From NCBI RefSeq assembly GCF_022606295.1, contig NZ_JAHHZS010000025.1, forward strand, positions 1 to 63,234: a stretch of 63,234 bases of DNA, in the 5' to 3' direction. Source of the stretch: Arthrobacter bambusae. GTDB lineage: Bacteria; Actinomycetota; Actinomycetes; Actinomycetales; Micrococcaceae. Under the pieces are notes generated by a model, which searched no databases, was not told the origin of the DNA, and saw only the letters and a list, made by a program, of their open reading frames with translations. The first letter of the stretch is position 1; the number at the start of each line of letters is the position of its first letter. Positions 9,367 through 18,570 of the stretch are shown here, piece by piece. A program made the position numbers and the translations under genes.

Positions 9367-11088
9367 GTGAGTGAATTGCACACCCATGAAGTTCTGACAG
9401 ACGGAACCGAAACGATCGAACCCGAGGAAACCATTTCCTCGGACGAAACACCCCACGAGATCGCGGAAAAGACCTTCGCCGACTACAACGTCCGCGCAGA
9501 CATCGTCGAATCCCTCGCCGACGCCGGAATCACCCACCCGTTCCCCATCCAGGCCATGACCCTCCCGGTCGCCCTGGGCGGCCACGACATCATCGGCCAA
9601 GCCAAGACCGGTACCGGAAAGACCCTCGGCTTCGGCATCCCGGCGCTGCAGCGCGTCGTCGGACCGGGCGACGCCGGCCACGAGAAGCTCGCTGTCCCGG
9701 GTGCACCCCAGGCCCTCGTGATTGTTCCTACCCGCGAACTCGCCGTCCAGGTTGCCAACGACCTCCAGACGGCATCCCGGAAGCGCAACGCCCGCATCGC
9801 CACCATCTATGGCGGCCGCGCCTACGAGCCCCAGATCGAAGCCCTGCAAAAGGGCGTCGAGATTGTTGTCGGCACGCCCGGCCGTTTGATCGACCTCTAC
9901 AAGCAGAAGCACCTGAACCTCAAGAACGTTCGCATGGTGATTCTCGACGAAGCGGACGAGATGCTGGACCTCGGCTTCCTCCCCGACGTAGAGACCCTGA
10001 TTGCCGGCACACCCGCCGTCCGCCAGACCCTGCTCTTCTCGGCCACTATGCCCGGCCCGGTCATCGCCATGGCGCGCCGCTACATGACACAGCCCACGCA
10101 CATCCGTGCCGCCGACCCGGACGACGAAGGCCTGACGAAGCGCGACATCCGGCAGCTCATCTACCGTGCCCACAGCATGGACAAGGTGGAGGTCGTCGCC
10201 CGCATCCTGCAGGCCCGCGGCCGCGGCCGGACCATCATCTTCACCAAGACCAAGCGCACCGCGGCCAAGGTTGCCGAGGAACTCGTGGACCGCGGCTTCG
10301 CGGCCGCCGCCATTCACGGCGACTTGGGCCAGGGCGCCCGCGAACAGGCCCTCCGGGCCTTCCGCAACAACAAGGTGGACGTCCTCGTGGCCACCGACGT
10401 CGCCGCACGCGGCATCGACGTCGATGACGTCACGCACGTGATCAACTACCAGTGCGTCGAAGACGAAAAGATCTACCTGCACCGGGTGGGCCGCACCGGC
10501 CGCGCTGGCAACAAGGGCACAGCCGTGACGTTCGTCGATTGGGACGACATGCCGCGCTGGGGCCTCATCAACAAGGCGCTTGGCTTGAGCTACCCGGAGC
10601 CCGTGGAAACCTACTCCTCGTCGCCGCACCTTTTCGAGGAACTCGACATCCCCGCGGGCACCAAGGGCCGACTGCCCCGCGACAAGCGCACCCTCGCAGG
10701 CGTTGACGCCGAGGTCCTTGAAGACCTAGGCGAGACCGGCAAGAAGAACTCCCGTTCCGGAGGCGATTCCGGGCGTGGACGCACCGCTCGCGCCGGCGGG
10801 CGCGATGGTGGCCGTGAAGGTGCACGCCGCGGTCCCAAGTCCGGCGACGCTCCGGCCCGCGAAGGAGACGGTGATGGCGGCCGCAACCGCACGCGCCGCC
10901 GTCGTACGTCCGAAGGCGAAACAGCCCCCGCTGAGGGTTCGGCCCAGTCTGCCGAGCCCCAATCCGGGCAGGCACAGTCCGGCGAGGGCGCCGACAAGCC
11001 GGCCCGCGCACGCCGCTCCCGCACCCGCCGCCGCAACGGCGAAGTGGTCTCCGCTTCCGGTGCATCCGGCGAGAGCACCGAGGCTTAA
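9367..11088 (+). CDS. DEAD/DEAH-box ATP-dependent RNA helicase
   Basis: The roughly 573-residue protein carries the full helicase core in order: Q motif (TFADYNV...PFPIQ), AKTGTGKT (motif I), PTREL, TPGRL, DEAD (motif II), SAT, then ARGID and HRVGRTGRAG (motifs V-VI). The last 150 residues are rich in Arg, Gly and acidic residues, an RNA-binding tail of the CsdA/DeaD type. The GTG at 9367 is preferred because AAGGAAAA lies about ten bases upstream, whereas the ATG at 9346 has no ribosome site. Likely roles are ribosome assembly and RNA unwinding, especially in the cold. Confidence 0.93.
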   Translation: MSELHTHEVLTDGTETIEPEETISSDETPHEIAEKTFADYNVRADIVESLADAGITHPFPIQAMTLPVALGGHDIIGQAKTGTGKTLGFGIPALQRVVGPGDAGHEKLAVPGAPQALVIVPTRELAVQVANDLQTASRKRNARIATIYGGRAYEPQIEALQKGVEIVVGTPGRLIDLYKQKHLNLKNVRMVILDEADEMLDLGFLPDVETLIAGTPAVRQTLLFSATMPGPVIAMARRYMTQPTHIRAADPDDEGLTKRDIRQLIYRAHSMDKVEVVARILQARGRGRTIIFTKTKRTAAKVAEELVDRGFAAAAIHGDLGQGAREQALRAFRNNKVDVLVATDVAARGIDVDDVTHVINYQCVEDEKIYLHRVGRTGRAGNKGTAVTFVDWDDMPRWGLINKALGLSYPEPVETYSSSPHLFEELDIPAGTKGRLPRDKRTLAGVDAEVLEDLGETGKKNSRSGGDSGRGRTARAGGRDGGREGARRGPKSGDAPAREGDGDGGRNRTRRRRTSEGETAPAEGSAQSAEPQSGQAQSGEGADKPARARRSRTRRRNGEVVSASGASGESTEA

Positions 11089-11096
11089 CGGCCTCA

Positions 11097-11960
11097 ATGA
11101 CTGACACTGTTTGGGCGCCGGACGGTAGCAACTTGGTGGTTCACGCGGACAACGCGGTTTTCCTCCCGACGCTGCCGGACGGCGCCTTCACACTGATTTA
11201 CGTGGACCCGCCCTTCAATACGGGCCGGGTCCAGAGCCGCCAGGAAACGCGCATGGTCCGCAACGCCGACGGCGACGGCGACCGCGTAGGTTTCAAGGGC
11301 CGTTCCTATGACACCATCAAGGGCGCCCTGCACCGCTACGACGACGCCTTCAGCGACTACTGGTCCTTCCTGGAACCCCGGCTCGTGGAAGCCTGGCGAC
11401 TGCTCGCCGACGACGGCACCCTGTACCTGCATCTCGACTACCGCGAGGTGCACTACGCCAAGGTCATGCTGGACTCGATCTTCGGCCGGGAGTGTTTCCT
11501 GAACGAGATCATCTGGGCCTACGACTATGGTGCACGCGCCAAGAACCGCTGGCCCACCAAGCACGACAACATCCTCGTGTACGTCAAGAACCCCGCCAAG
11601 TACCATTTCGACAACGCCGAGGTGGACCGTGAGCCGTACATGGCGCCCGGCCTCGTGACGCCGGCCAAGCGCGAACTGGGGAAGCTTCCCACGGACGTTT
11701 GGTGGCACACCATCGTTTCCCCGACCGGCAAGGAAAAGACCGGCTACCCGACGCAAAAGCCGGAAGGCCTCGTCCGGCGGATCGTCACGGCGTCCAGCCG
11801 GCCAGGAGACTGGTGCCTCGATTTCTTCGCCGGCTCAGGCACGCTCGGCTCGGTCGCGTCGAAGCTCGAGCGCAGGTTCGTGTGCGTGGACCAGAATGCC
11901 CCGGCTATCGACGTGATGCGGAAACGCCTGGACGGCAAGGCCACCTTCCACCCCGTCTAA
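11097..11960 (+). CDS. Site-specific DNA methyltransferase (N6-adenine/N4-cytosine type, orphan)
   Basis: The 287-residue enzyme has the catalytic motif IV DPPF at D37-F40 (DPPFNTG) and motif I FAGSGT at 244-249 near the C-terminus, the IV-before-I order of beta-class amino-methyltransferases. It should transfer methyl groups from AdoMet to exocyclic amines in duplex DNA. No restriction endonuclease or specificity subunit is adjacent: it starts eight bases after the helicase gene and overlaps the stop of the convergent PHP gene by four bases. The target sequence is unknown. Confidence 0.9.
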   Translation: MTDTVWAPDGSNLVVHADNAVFLPTLPDGAFTLIYVDPPFNTGRVQSRQETRMVRNADGDGDRVGFKGRSYDTIKGALHRYDDAFSDYWSFLEPRLVEAWRLLADDGTLYLHLDYREVHYAKVMLDSIFGRECFLNEIIWAYDYGARAKNRWPTKHDNILVYVKNPAKYHFDNAEVDREPYMAPGLVTPAKRELGKLPTDVWWHTIVSPTGKEKTGYPTQKPEGLVRRIVTASSRPGDWCLDFFAGSGTLGSVASKLERRFVCVDQNAPAIDVMRKRLDGKATFHPV

Positions 11961-12802
11961 CGGACCACCGAACTGCCCGTGCCCAACTCCTCGATACGGG
12001 CCAGGACGTCGGGGGACGTCAGGTTCTCGCCGAGCAGATTGGGTTTGCCGGTTCCGTGGTAGTCGGACGAACCGGTCATGAACAAGCCATGTTCAGCAGC
12101 CAGGCGCCGCAGGAACACGCGGCCTTCCTCGGGATTGTCTCGGTGCTCCACTTCGAGCCCCAGGAGGCCGGCGTCGATCATTTCCCGGTACGTCCGCTCC
12201 CCGACCACCCGGCCGCGGGCAGAGGCCACCGGATGTGCGAAGACGGGAACTCCGCCCGCCGCCCGGACGAGCTCGACGGCGAGCGCCGGGTCCGGTGCGT
12301 AGTGCTGCACGAAGTAGCGCGAGTGCGAAGTCAGGATCGCGGTGAACGCCTCGGAGCGGCTCGCCACGGCACCGGCCGCCACGAGGGCGTCCGCAATGTG
12401 GGGCCGGCCCACGGTCGCACCCGGAGCCACATGGTGGATGACATCGTCCCAGCTCAAGGGGTAGTCCTCCGCCAGGAGCGTGACCATCCGCTTGGCGCGG
12501 GTGAGCCTCGCGTCTTTCGCCTTGGTGATTTCCTCGAGCAGGCCGGGGTGTGCGGGATCGTGGAGGTAGCTGAGCAGATGGACGCTGATCCCCTCCCGGG
12601 TGCGGCACGAGATCTCCATCCCCGGCACGAAAGCCACCCCGAATTCGAGGGCCGCGACGGAGGCCTGCTCCCATCCGTCAGTGGAGTCGTGGTCGGTCAG
12701 GGCCACCACATCCAGACCCGCAGCAGACGCGGAAGCGATCACTCCCGCGGGAGCCTCGGTCCCGTCGGAAACATTGGAGTGCGCATGCAGGTCGATCTTC
12801 AC
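11957..12802 (-). CDS. PHP-domain metallophosphoesterase
   Basis: This 281-residue protein begins with the PHP metal-binding motif DLHAHSNVSDGT (H6, H8, D13). ALTDHDSTDGW follows near residues 34-44, then PGMEISC (glutamate ligand), a central FAHP histidine (VPVFAHPVA), and a C-terminal TGSSDYHG. These are the ligands of a trinuclear phosphoesterase. Relatives act on 3',5'-nucleotides, oligoribonucleotides or AMP derivatives; the substrate is not readable here. Its stop overlaps the convergent methyltransferase stop by four bases, and its start is divergent from pepP. Confidence 0.9.
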   Translation of the reverse strand: MKIDLHAHSNVSDGTEAPAGVIASASAAGLDVVALTDHDSTDGWEQASVAALEFGVAFVPGMEISCRTREGISVHLLSYLHDPAHPGLLEEITKAKDARLTRAKRMVTLLAEDYPLSWDDVIHHVAPGATVGRPHIADALVAAGAVASRSEAFTAILTSHSRYFVQHYAPDPALAVELVRAAGGVPVFAHPVASARGRVVGERTYREMIDAGLLGLEVEHRDNPEEGRVFLRRLAAEHGLFMTGSSDYHGTGKPNLLGENLTSPDVLARIEELGTGSSVVR

Positions 12803-12882
12803 TTTCCAAGCGTATTTGATTACGGACGGCTTGGACCGTTGCGCCGCTGGCCTAGTATCGGCCTTGATGGGACGATTGGACG

Positions 12883-14466
12883 GTGAACGATGCAGATAAC
12901 ACCCAAAACGGTGAAACCACAGCCTCCCAGCCCCTGGAGGAGCGCGTCAACAACCGCTCCCAGCGGCCCACATCCGATGCCTTCAAGGCGTTCATGGCCG
13001 GCAATTGGGCGCCCGCGCCGCAGGTGACCCCTGCGCGTGACGCCGTCGCAGACCACGCCGCCACGCGTCGTCGGGCGATCTCCGGCAAGTTCGCGGGCCT
13101 GCGCCTCGTCGTACCGGCCGGCCCGCTCAAGGTCCGCTCCAACGATACCGACTACCGTTTCCGCCCCCACTCCGGTTTCGCCCACCTCACGGGCCTGGGC
13201 CTGGACCACGAGCCCGACGCCGTGCTGGTCCTGGAACCTGTCGAGGAAGGAACCGGCGACGACGGCGGCAACCACCTCGCGACGCTTTACTTCCGTCCGC
13301 TGGCCGGCCGCGACACGGAACAGTTCTACGCCGACTCGCGTTCCGGTGAGTTCTGGATCGGCGCCCGTCCGACGCTCGCCGAATTCGAAGCGCGCCTCGG
13401 ACTCAGGACGGCGCATCTCGACGAACTCGAGATGGCCATCACCAAGAACGTGGGTGCCCCCGAAATCGGCGGCATCGCCATCCGCCTGGTCCGCAAAGTA
13501 GACGAGAACATCGATGCCCTCGTGGACACCGCCCGCTACAACACGGCCAAGGATCCGGAGAACCTGGACCTCGGCGAGCTCGATGCACTGGACGAACTGC
13601 TCAGCGAGGCGCTCTCCGAGTTGCGCTTGCTCAAGGACGAGTGGGAAATCGAGCAGATGAAGGCCGCCGTCGCTGCGACGGTGGAAGGCTTCGCCGACGT
13701 CGTCCGCGCCCTCCCCCGCGCCATGACCCACCACCGCGGCGAACGCGTCATCGAAGGCGCCTTCTTCGCGCGTGCCCGTGAGGAAGGGAACGAGCTCGGC
13801 TACGACACCATCGCGGCCGCCGGAAACAACGCCACGGTGCTGCACTGGACCCGGAACACGGGGAAGGTCAACGCCGGGGAACTCGTGCTGCTGGATGCCG
13901 GCGTGGAGGCAGACTCGCTCTACACAGCCGACGTCACCCGCACCATTCCGGCCAATGGGAAGTTCTCGGACGTCCAGCGCAAGGTCTATGAAGCCGTTCT
14001 TGACGCAGCCGACGCCGGATTCGCCGCAGCCCAGCCGGGCGTGAAGTTCCGCGACATCCACACGGCCGCCACCACGGTCCTCGCAGAACGCCTTGCCGAG
14101 TGGGGCCTGCTGCCGGTCTCCGTCGAGGAAGCCATCAGCAACGAAGGCCAGCAACACCGCCGCTGGATGCCGCACGGTACCAGCCACCACCTAGGCCTGG
14201 ACGTCCACGACTGTGCCCAGGCCAAGCGCGATCTCTACCTGGACGGCGTGCTCACCGAGGGCATGGTGTTCACCATCGAGCCCGGGCTCTACTTCAAGAA
14301 CGAAGACCTCGCCATTCCGGAGGAATACCGTGGAATCGGCGTCCGGATCGAGGACGACATCCTGATGACGGCAGACGGTCCCGTCAACCTCAGCGCCGCC
14401 CTCCCCCGCAAGGCCGACGACGTCGAGTCCTGGATGGCGGGCATCTACCAGGACGCCGAAGCGTAA
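12883..14466 (+). CDS. pepP: Xaa-Pro aminopeptidase (aminopeptidase P)
   Basis: This 527-residue M24B metallopeptidase removes N-terminal residues preceding proline. It has an N-terminal aminopeptidase P domain (RPHSGFAHLTGL) and a pita-bread catalytic domain. The dinuclear-metal ligands are in LLDAGVEADSLYTADVTRTIP (two aspartates), the HGTSHHLGLDVHD histidine, TIEPGLY (Glu), and IGVRIEDDI (Glu). About 40 extra residues precede the first domain. The start is GTG. A perfect terminator follows 18 bp after the stop. Confidence 0.95.
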   Translation: MNDADNTQNGETTASQPLEERVNNRSQRPTSDAFKAFMAGNWAPAPQVTPARDAVADHAATRRRAISGKFAGLRLVVPAGPLKVRSNDTDYRFRPHSGFAHLTGLGLDHEPDAVLVLEPVEEGTGDDGGNHLATLYFRPLAGRDTEQFYADSRSGEFWIGARPTLAEFEARLGLRTAHLDELEMAITKNVGAPEIGGIAIRLVRKVDENIDALVDTARYNTAKDPENLDLGELDALDELLSEALSELRLLKDEWEIEQMKAAVAATVEGFADVVRALPRAMTHHRGERVIEGAFFARAREEGNELGYDTIAAAGNNATVLHWTRNTGKVNAGELVLLDAGVEADSLYTADVTRTIPANGKFSDVQRKVYEAVLDAADAGFAAAQPGVKFRDIHTAATTVLAERLAEWGLLPVSVEEAISNEGQQHRRWMPHGTSHHLGLDVHDCAQAKRDLYLDGVLTEGMVFTIEPGLYFKNEDLAIPEEYRGIGVRIEDDILMTADGPVNLSAALPRKADDVESWMAGIYQDAEA

Positions 14467-14484
14467 CCACTGAGGCAAAGCGCG

Positions 14485-14524
14485 GGAGGAGGGCTACCGG
14501 ATATTGATCCGGTAGCCCTCCTCC
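14485..14524. terminator. Perfect 18-bp intrinsic terminator stem after pepP
   Basis: An 18-bp arm at 14485-14502 and its exact complement at 14507-14524 flank a four-base loop. The pepP stop is 18 bp to the left; the convergent GSP17M gene ends at 14553, so it may serve both. Confidence 0.9.
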
Positions 14525-14552
14525 TTTGCTGACCCTTGGCGCTAGGAACTTT

Positions 14553-15374
14553 TTACTGCTTGGCCGCATCCTCGCCGTTGGCAGCGTGCTCGCCGTTTCC
14601 GGGTTCGTTCACCCGTACACCGTACTGAGGCCGGCCGTCGGGAAGATCCGGGTAGCGAACGCCGGCTGTTGGCCGCGCGGCCGCGACCGGTGCGCCTGCG
14701 ACGGGCTGGGCTGGCTCGCCCGCCGTTCCCTGTCCGGCTTCGGGCCCACGCTGGCCGTAGGGGTCCTGCCAGGACGCCGGGCGTTCCGGCCCAGGGCCCT
14801 GGGGCGCGCTTGGATGGACAGGAGGGTTCCGGTAGTCCTGCGGCGTGTACGCCTGAGGAGGCCGGCCGACAGCCGCCTCGGAAGGATTCATCGGCAATTG
14901 GTGAAGGAGACGTCGGGCTTCGTTAGATGCCTCAAGCGCGACAATGACGTCATAGTTCGTCGCCACTACCTGGCTGGTGGAGGTGAAGTCCCGCTTTCCA
15001 CGCTGCGCGGCGTAGGTGACGATCCCGAAGAGCATGAAGAACGCCGCGCCCATCAGCACCGACGTCACAATCGAGAAAGGTCCGCCGGCAGGGGTGAAGA
15101 ACGAAAGCATGACGCCCACGAACAGGCCGAACCACATACCGCTCAGGGCGCCGGACAAAGCGACGCGCGGGTAACTGAGCCGTCCCGTGACCCGCTCCAC
15201 CATTTTGAGGTCGTTTCCGACAATGGAGACATGCTGGACGGGGAACTGCTGGTCGGCAAGATAATCCACCGCCTTCTGGGCATCGAGATAGGAAGTGTAA
15301 GAGCCCACGGTGTCGCCCTTGGGGACGCTGCGGGATTCCTCCGTGGCCTTGGGGGCACCGAAAATGTTCGCCAT
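14553..15374 (-). CDS. General stress protein 17M-like membrane protein with Pro-rich tail
   Basis: The 273-residue protein starts MANIFGAPK with the YflT/GSP17M domain at about 22-75 (GSYTSYLDAQKAVDYLADQQFPVQHVSIVGNDL). Two transmembrane helices follow at about 85-105 and 112-135 (FGLFVGVMLSFFTP and VLMGAAFFMLFGIV). The last 100 residues are rich in Pro, Gly and Ala. Function is unknown; relatives are stress-induced. It is divergent from the MgtE-like gene. Alternative starts slightly upstream (15392) are possible. Confidence 0.82.
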   Translation of the reverse strand: MANIFGAPKATEESRSVPKGDTVGSYTSYLDAQKAVDYLADQQFPVQHVSIVGNDLKMVERVTGRLSYPRVALSGALSGMWFGLFVGVMLSFFTPAGGPFSIVTSVLMGAAFFMLFGIVTYAAQRGKRDFTSTSQVVATNYDVIVALEASNEARRLLHQLPMNPSEAAVGRPPQAYTPQDYRNPPVHPSAPQGPGPERPASWQDPYGQRGPEAGQGTAGEPAQPVAGAPVAAARPTAGVRYPDLPDGRPQYGVRVNEPGNGEHAANGEDAAKQ

Positions 15375-15450
15375 ACCCCCATTCTGTCCCATACACATGT
15401 GAACCGGCTGAAATTCAGCTAAAAGAGAGCAGACTCGGTAGCCTGTAAGG

Positions 15451-16734
15451 GTGAGCACAAATCCTTCACGCATCTTTGTTGCGCGCTTGCTCGGCCTCGA
15501 CGTTTTCGACCCCCTGGGTGATCGCCTGGGCCGGCTGCGCGATGTCGTGGTGCTTTCACGCGGCTTGCGCGGGGCCCCGCACGCAGTGGGTATCGTCGTC
15601 GAGGTTCCGGGCAAGAAGCGCGTCTTCGTTCCCATGACCAGGCTGACGTCGATGGACCAGGCCCAGATCATCTGTACAGGCTTGGTCAATCTCCGGCGCT
15701 TCCAGCAACGCGGTGCCGAGCAGTTGGTCGTCGGCGAGCTCTTTGACCGCAAGGTGACGCTCAAGGACGGCAGCGGCGACGCCATCATCGAAGACATCGC
15801 CATGGACCAGCAGCGCAACGGCGACTGGCTGGTCTCCAAGCTTTTCGTTCGACGCGGCACGTCTACCTCCAGGCTTCGGGGGCTGCGCCGCGGCCACACC
15901 CTCCTGGTGGACTGGTCGGAGACCCTGCAGGGCTCCGAGAACGATCCCCAGGGTGCCAGCCAGTTCGTTGCCACCCACGAGGACCTCAAGCCGGCCGACT
16001 TCGCCGATGCACTCCAGGAAATGTCGGACAAGCGACGGATCGAAGTGGCCAGCGAGTTGCAGGACGAACGCCTCGCCGACGTGCTCCAGGAATTGCCCGA
16101 AGAAGACCAGGTCACGCTCTTGTCCGCCTTGGACAACGAACGCGCAGCCGACGTGCTGGAAGAAATGGACCCGGACGACGCCGCGGACCTGTTGGCGGAC
16201 TTGCCTTCCGCGAAGGCCGAGGAACTGCTGCTCCTGATGGAGCCCGACGAGGCCGACGACGTCCGCAGGCTCCTGCAGTATGACGAAGACACTGCCGGCG
16301 GCCTCATGACCCCGGTGCCCGTGATCCTGCCACCGGAAGCCACGGTCGCTGAAGCGCTGGCCCATGTGCGCAGCGAAGAGCTCTCCCCCGCCTTGGCTTC
16401 GGCCATCTTTATCTGCCGGCCGCCGCTGGAGACACCCACGGGACGGTTCCTCGGCGTCGTGCATATCCAGCAATTGCTCCGCAGCGCCCCGCCCGAGCAG
16501 CTGGGCAGCATCGTGGACAAGAACCTTGAGCCGGTTTCCGATCATGCCAGCGTCAGCGAGGTCAGCCACACCATGGCCTCCTACAACCTCAACTCCCTCC
16601 CGGTCGTGAACAGCGCCGGCCGCCTGGTGGGGGCGGTGACTGTTGATGACCTCTTGGACCATTTGCTCCCGGACGACTGGCGAACCCATGAAGACGGAGC
16701 CCCGATCAGGAAACTAGGAGGCCGAATTGGCTGA
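15451..16734 (+). CDS. MgtE N-domain/CBS-domain protein lacking the transport domain
   Basis: The 427-residue protein begins with a PRC-barrel-like region (residues about 5-140). It continues with a Mg-binding MgtE N superhelical domain of repeated LQE-type helices (about 165-280, for example ADVLQELPEEDQ and ADVLEEMDPDDAADLL) and ends with a pair of CBS domains (about 285-410). The five-helix Mg channel domain of true MgtE is absent, so this is the soluble sensor half found in actinobacteria, probably binding Mg or nucleotides. It overlaps the DUF1003 gene by eight bases, so the two are translationally coupled. Confidence 0.87.
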   Translation: MSTNPSRIFVARLLGLDVFDPLGDRLGRLRDVVVLSRGLRGAPHAVGIVVEVPGKKRVFVPMTRLTSMDQAQIICTGLVNLRRFQQRGAEQLVVGELFDRKVTLKDGSGDAIIEDIAMDQQRNGDWLVSKLFVRRGTSTSRLRGLRRGHTLLVDWSETLQGSENDPQGASQFVATHEDLKPADFADALQEMSDKRRIEVASELQDERLADVLQELPEEDQVTLLSALDNERAADVLEEMDPDDAADLLADLPSAKAEELLLLMEPDEADDVRRLLQYDEDTAGGLMTPVPVILPPEATVAEALAHVRSEELSPALASAIFICRPPLETPTGRFLGVVHIQQLLRSAPPEQLGSIVDKNLEPVSDHASVSEVSHTMASYNLNSLPVVNSAGRLVGAVTVDDLLDHLLPDDWRTHEDGAPIRKLGGRIG

Positions 16735-17428
16735 GAAGCCCACCACCGGAGGACTGGACACCCCGCTCGAGCTGCGCTCCCGCATGCTGCCGAACTTCGG
16801 CAGCGATCCTGATGCCTTCGGCCGGTTTGCCGAGCGCTTCGCCCGCTACATGGGTACGGCGAACTTCCTGTTCTACATGACGATCTTCGTGGTCATCTGG
16901 ATCGCGTTCAACGTTATTGGCTTGTTTGGATTCCAATGGGATCCCTATCCGTTCATCCTCCTCAATCTTTTCTTCTCCACGCAGGCCTCGTACGCGGCGC
17001 CCTTGATCCTGTTGGCCCAGAACCGCCAGGACGACAGGGACCGCGTGACAATCGAGCAGGACCGCGCCCGGGACGAGCGCAACCTGGCTGATACCGAATA
17101 CCTGACCCGTGAGGTCGCCGCCCTTCGCATCGCCCTGCGCGAGGTCGCTACCAGGGACTACGTGCGTGCCGAACTCCGCTCGCTGCTGTCGGATCTGCTC
17201 GAAGCGCAGGACGAGATGCGTACGGACGATCCCGCCGGCTCGAACCGGAGCGAGAAGGCCAAGGACAAGATCAAGGAAAAGCGCGACAAGCAGCGCAATC
17301 CCAGGACGCAGCAGATCCCCAAGATCCACCCGGCGCATTCCAGCGCTGACCAGACCGAACCCGACCTCTCGTCCGTCGGCACCTCGCCGGCCAGGCACTC
17401 AGGTCCTCCCGACCAGCCCGAAAGCTGA
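16727..17428 (+). CDS. DUF1003 membrane protein
   Basis: This 233-residue protein starts at TTG; AGGAGG six to eight bases upstream (16713-16718) decides this start and the overlap with the previous gene. The DUF1003 core has two membrane helices at about 48-68 and 76-96, with the conserved FQWDPYPFILLNLFFS between and into the second. A charged helix containing QDRARDER follows, then a low-complexity Lys/Glu-rich tail. Function unknown; the pairing with an MgtE-like protein suggests divalent-cation homeostasis, which is inference. Confidence 0.87.
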   Translation: MAEKPTTGGLDTPLELRSRMLPNFGSDPDAFGRFAERFARYMGTANFLFYMTIFVVIWIAFNVIGLFGFQWDPYPFILLNLFFSTQASYAAPLILLAQNRQDDRDRVTIEQDRARDERNLADTEYLTREVAALRIALREVATRDYVRAELRSLLSDLLEAQDEMRTDDPAGSNRSEKAKDKIKEKRDKQRNPRTQQIPKIHPAHSSADQTEPDLSSVGTSPARHSGPPDQPES

Positions 17429-17439
17429 ACATCCACTCC

Positions 17440-18567
17440 ATGAGCACACCTTCTGTCGAGGACCTCAACGCTGCCTTGGCAACCGTCATCGATCCCGAAC
17501 TCCGCCGTCCCATTACTGAATTGGGGATGCTGGAGTCGGTAGAGGCCAGTCCGGACGGAACCGTCCGGGTTGTGGTGCTGCTGACTATCGCCGGCTGCCC
17601 CCTGCGCGAAACCATCACGGCCGACGCCACCGCTGCCCTTGGCCGGGTTGCGGGAGTGACGGGCGTCGACGTCGAACTCAAGGTCATGACGCAGCCGCAA
17701 CGAGACGCACTCAAGGAACGTCTGCGCGGCGCTGGCGGTCAACGCGGAATCCCCTTCAACGAACCTGGCTCCCTGACGAAGGTGTTCGCCGTCGCGAGCG
17801 GCAAGGGCGGTGTGGGGAAGTCCTCGGTGACGGTCAACCTTGCCTGCGCCCTTGCGGCGCAGGGGCTGCGCGTGGGAATCGTCGACGCCGATGTCCACGG
17901 CTTCTCCGTCCCGGCCCTCATGGGAATCACGCAGCAGCCCACGCGCGTGGACGACATGATCCTCCCGCCCGTGGCCTTCGGCGTGAAGGTGATCTCGATC
18001 GGCATGTTTGTTTCCGGGAACAAGGCAGTCGCTTGGCGCGGGCCGATGCTGCACCGTGCCTTGGAGCAATTCCTCACGGACGTGTATTTCGGCGATCTGG
18101 ATGCCTTGTTCCTGGATCTTCCGCCGGGCACGGGCGACATCGCTATCTCCGTGGCGCAGTTGCTTCCCAACGCCGAAATCCTCGTGGTGACCACCCCGCA
18201 GGCGGCTGCGGCGGATGTTGCCGAAAGAGCCGGAACCATCGCAACGCAGACGGGCCAGAAGCTTGCCGGCGTCGTGGAGAACATGTCCTTCCTGGAGCTG
18301 CCCGACGGCGGCAGGATGGAATTGTTCGGAAGCGGCGGCGGGCCGGTGCTGGCTGAGCGGCTGAGTGCCGCCGTCGGAAGCGACGTCCCGCTGTTGGGAC
18401 AGATCCCCTTGGACATCCGTCTGCGCGAAGGCGGGGACGCGGGCCGCCCGGTGGTGTTGGCGGCCCCGGAGACGGCTGCCGCGCAGGCGCTTCAGGGCAT
18501 CGCGGGCAAGCTCAACGCCAAGCCGCGCGGCCTGGCCGGAATGTCCCTCGGGATCCAGCCGAAATAG
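17440..18567 (+). CDS. mrp: Mrp/ApbC-family P-loop ATPase (Fe-S carrier type)
   Basis: The 375-residue protein combines an N-terminal MIP18/DUF59 domain (residues about 5-85, AGCPLRE with C53) with a deviant Walker A SGKGGVGKSS near residue 120 and a NUBPL/Mrp ATPase core (DADVHGFSVPALMG, FLDLPPGTGD). Relatives bind and transfer Fe-S clusters. I find only two cysteines, at about 53 and 135, and no CxxC in the position after ENMS where ApbC/Nbp35 has its bridging pair. The gene is convergent with tatB, three bases apart. Confidence 0.9.
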   Translation: MSTPSVEDLNAALATVIDPELRRPITELGMLESVEASPDGTVRVVVLLTIAGCPLRETITADATAALGRVAGVTGVDVELKVMTQPQRDALKERLRGAGGQRGIPFNEPGSLTKVFAVASGKGGVGKSSVTVNLACALAAQGLRVGIVDADVHGFSVPALMGITQQPTRVDDMILPPVAFGVKVISIGMFVSGNKAVAWRGPMLHRALEQFLTDVYFGDLDALFLDLPPGTGDIAISVAQLLPNAEILVVTTPQAAAADVAERAGTIATQTGQKLAGVVENMSFLELPDGGRMELFGSGGGPVLAERLSAAVGSDVPLLGQIPLDIRLREGGDAGRPVVLAAPETAAAQALQGIAGKLNAKPRGLAGMSLGIQPK

Positions 18568-18570
18568 CTT

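Noticed and set aside
15375..16520. Upstream extension of the GSP17M-like ORF to 655 residues
   Set aside because: The extension is antisense to the MgtE-like gene and of Ser/Arg-rich shadow composition; the family begins at MANIFG.
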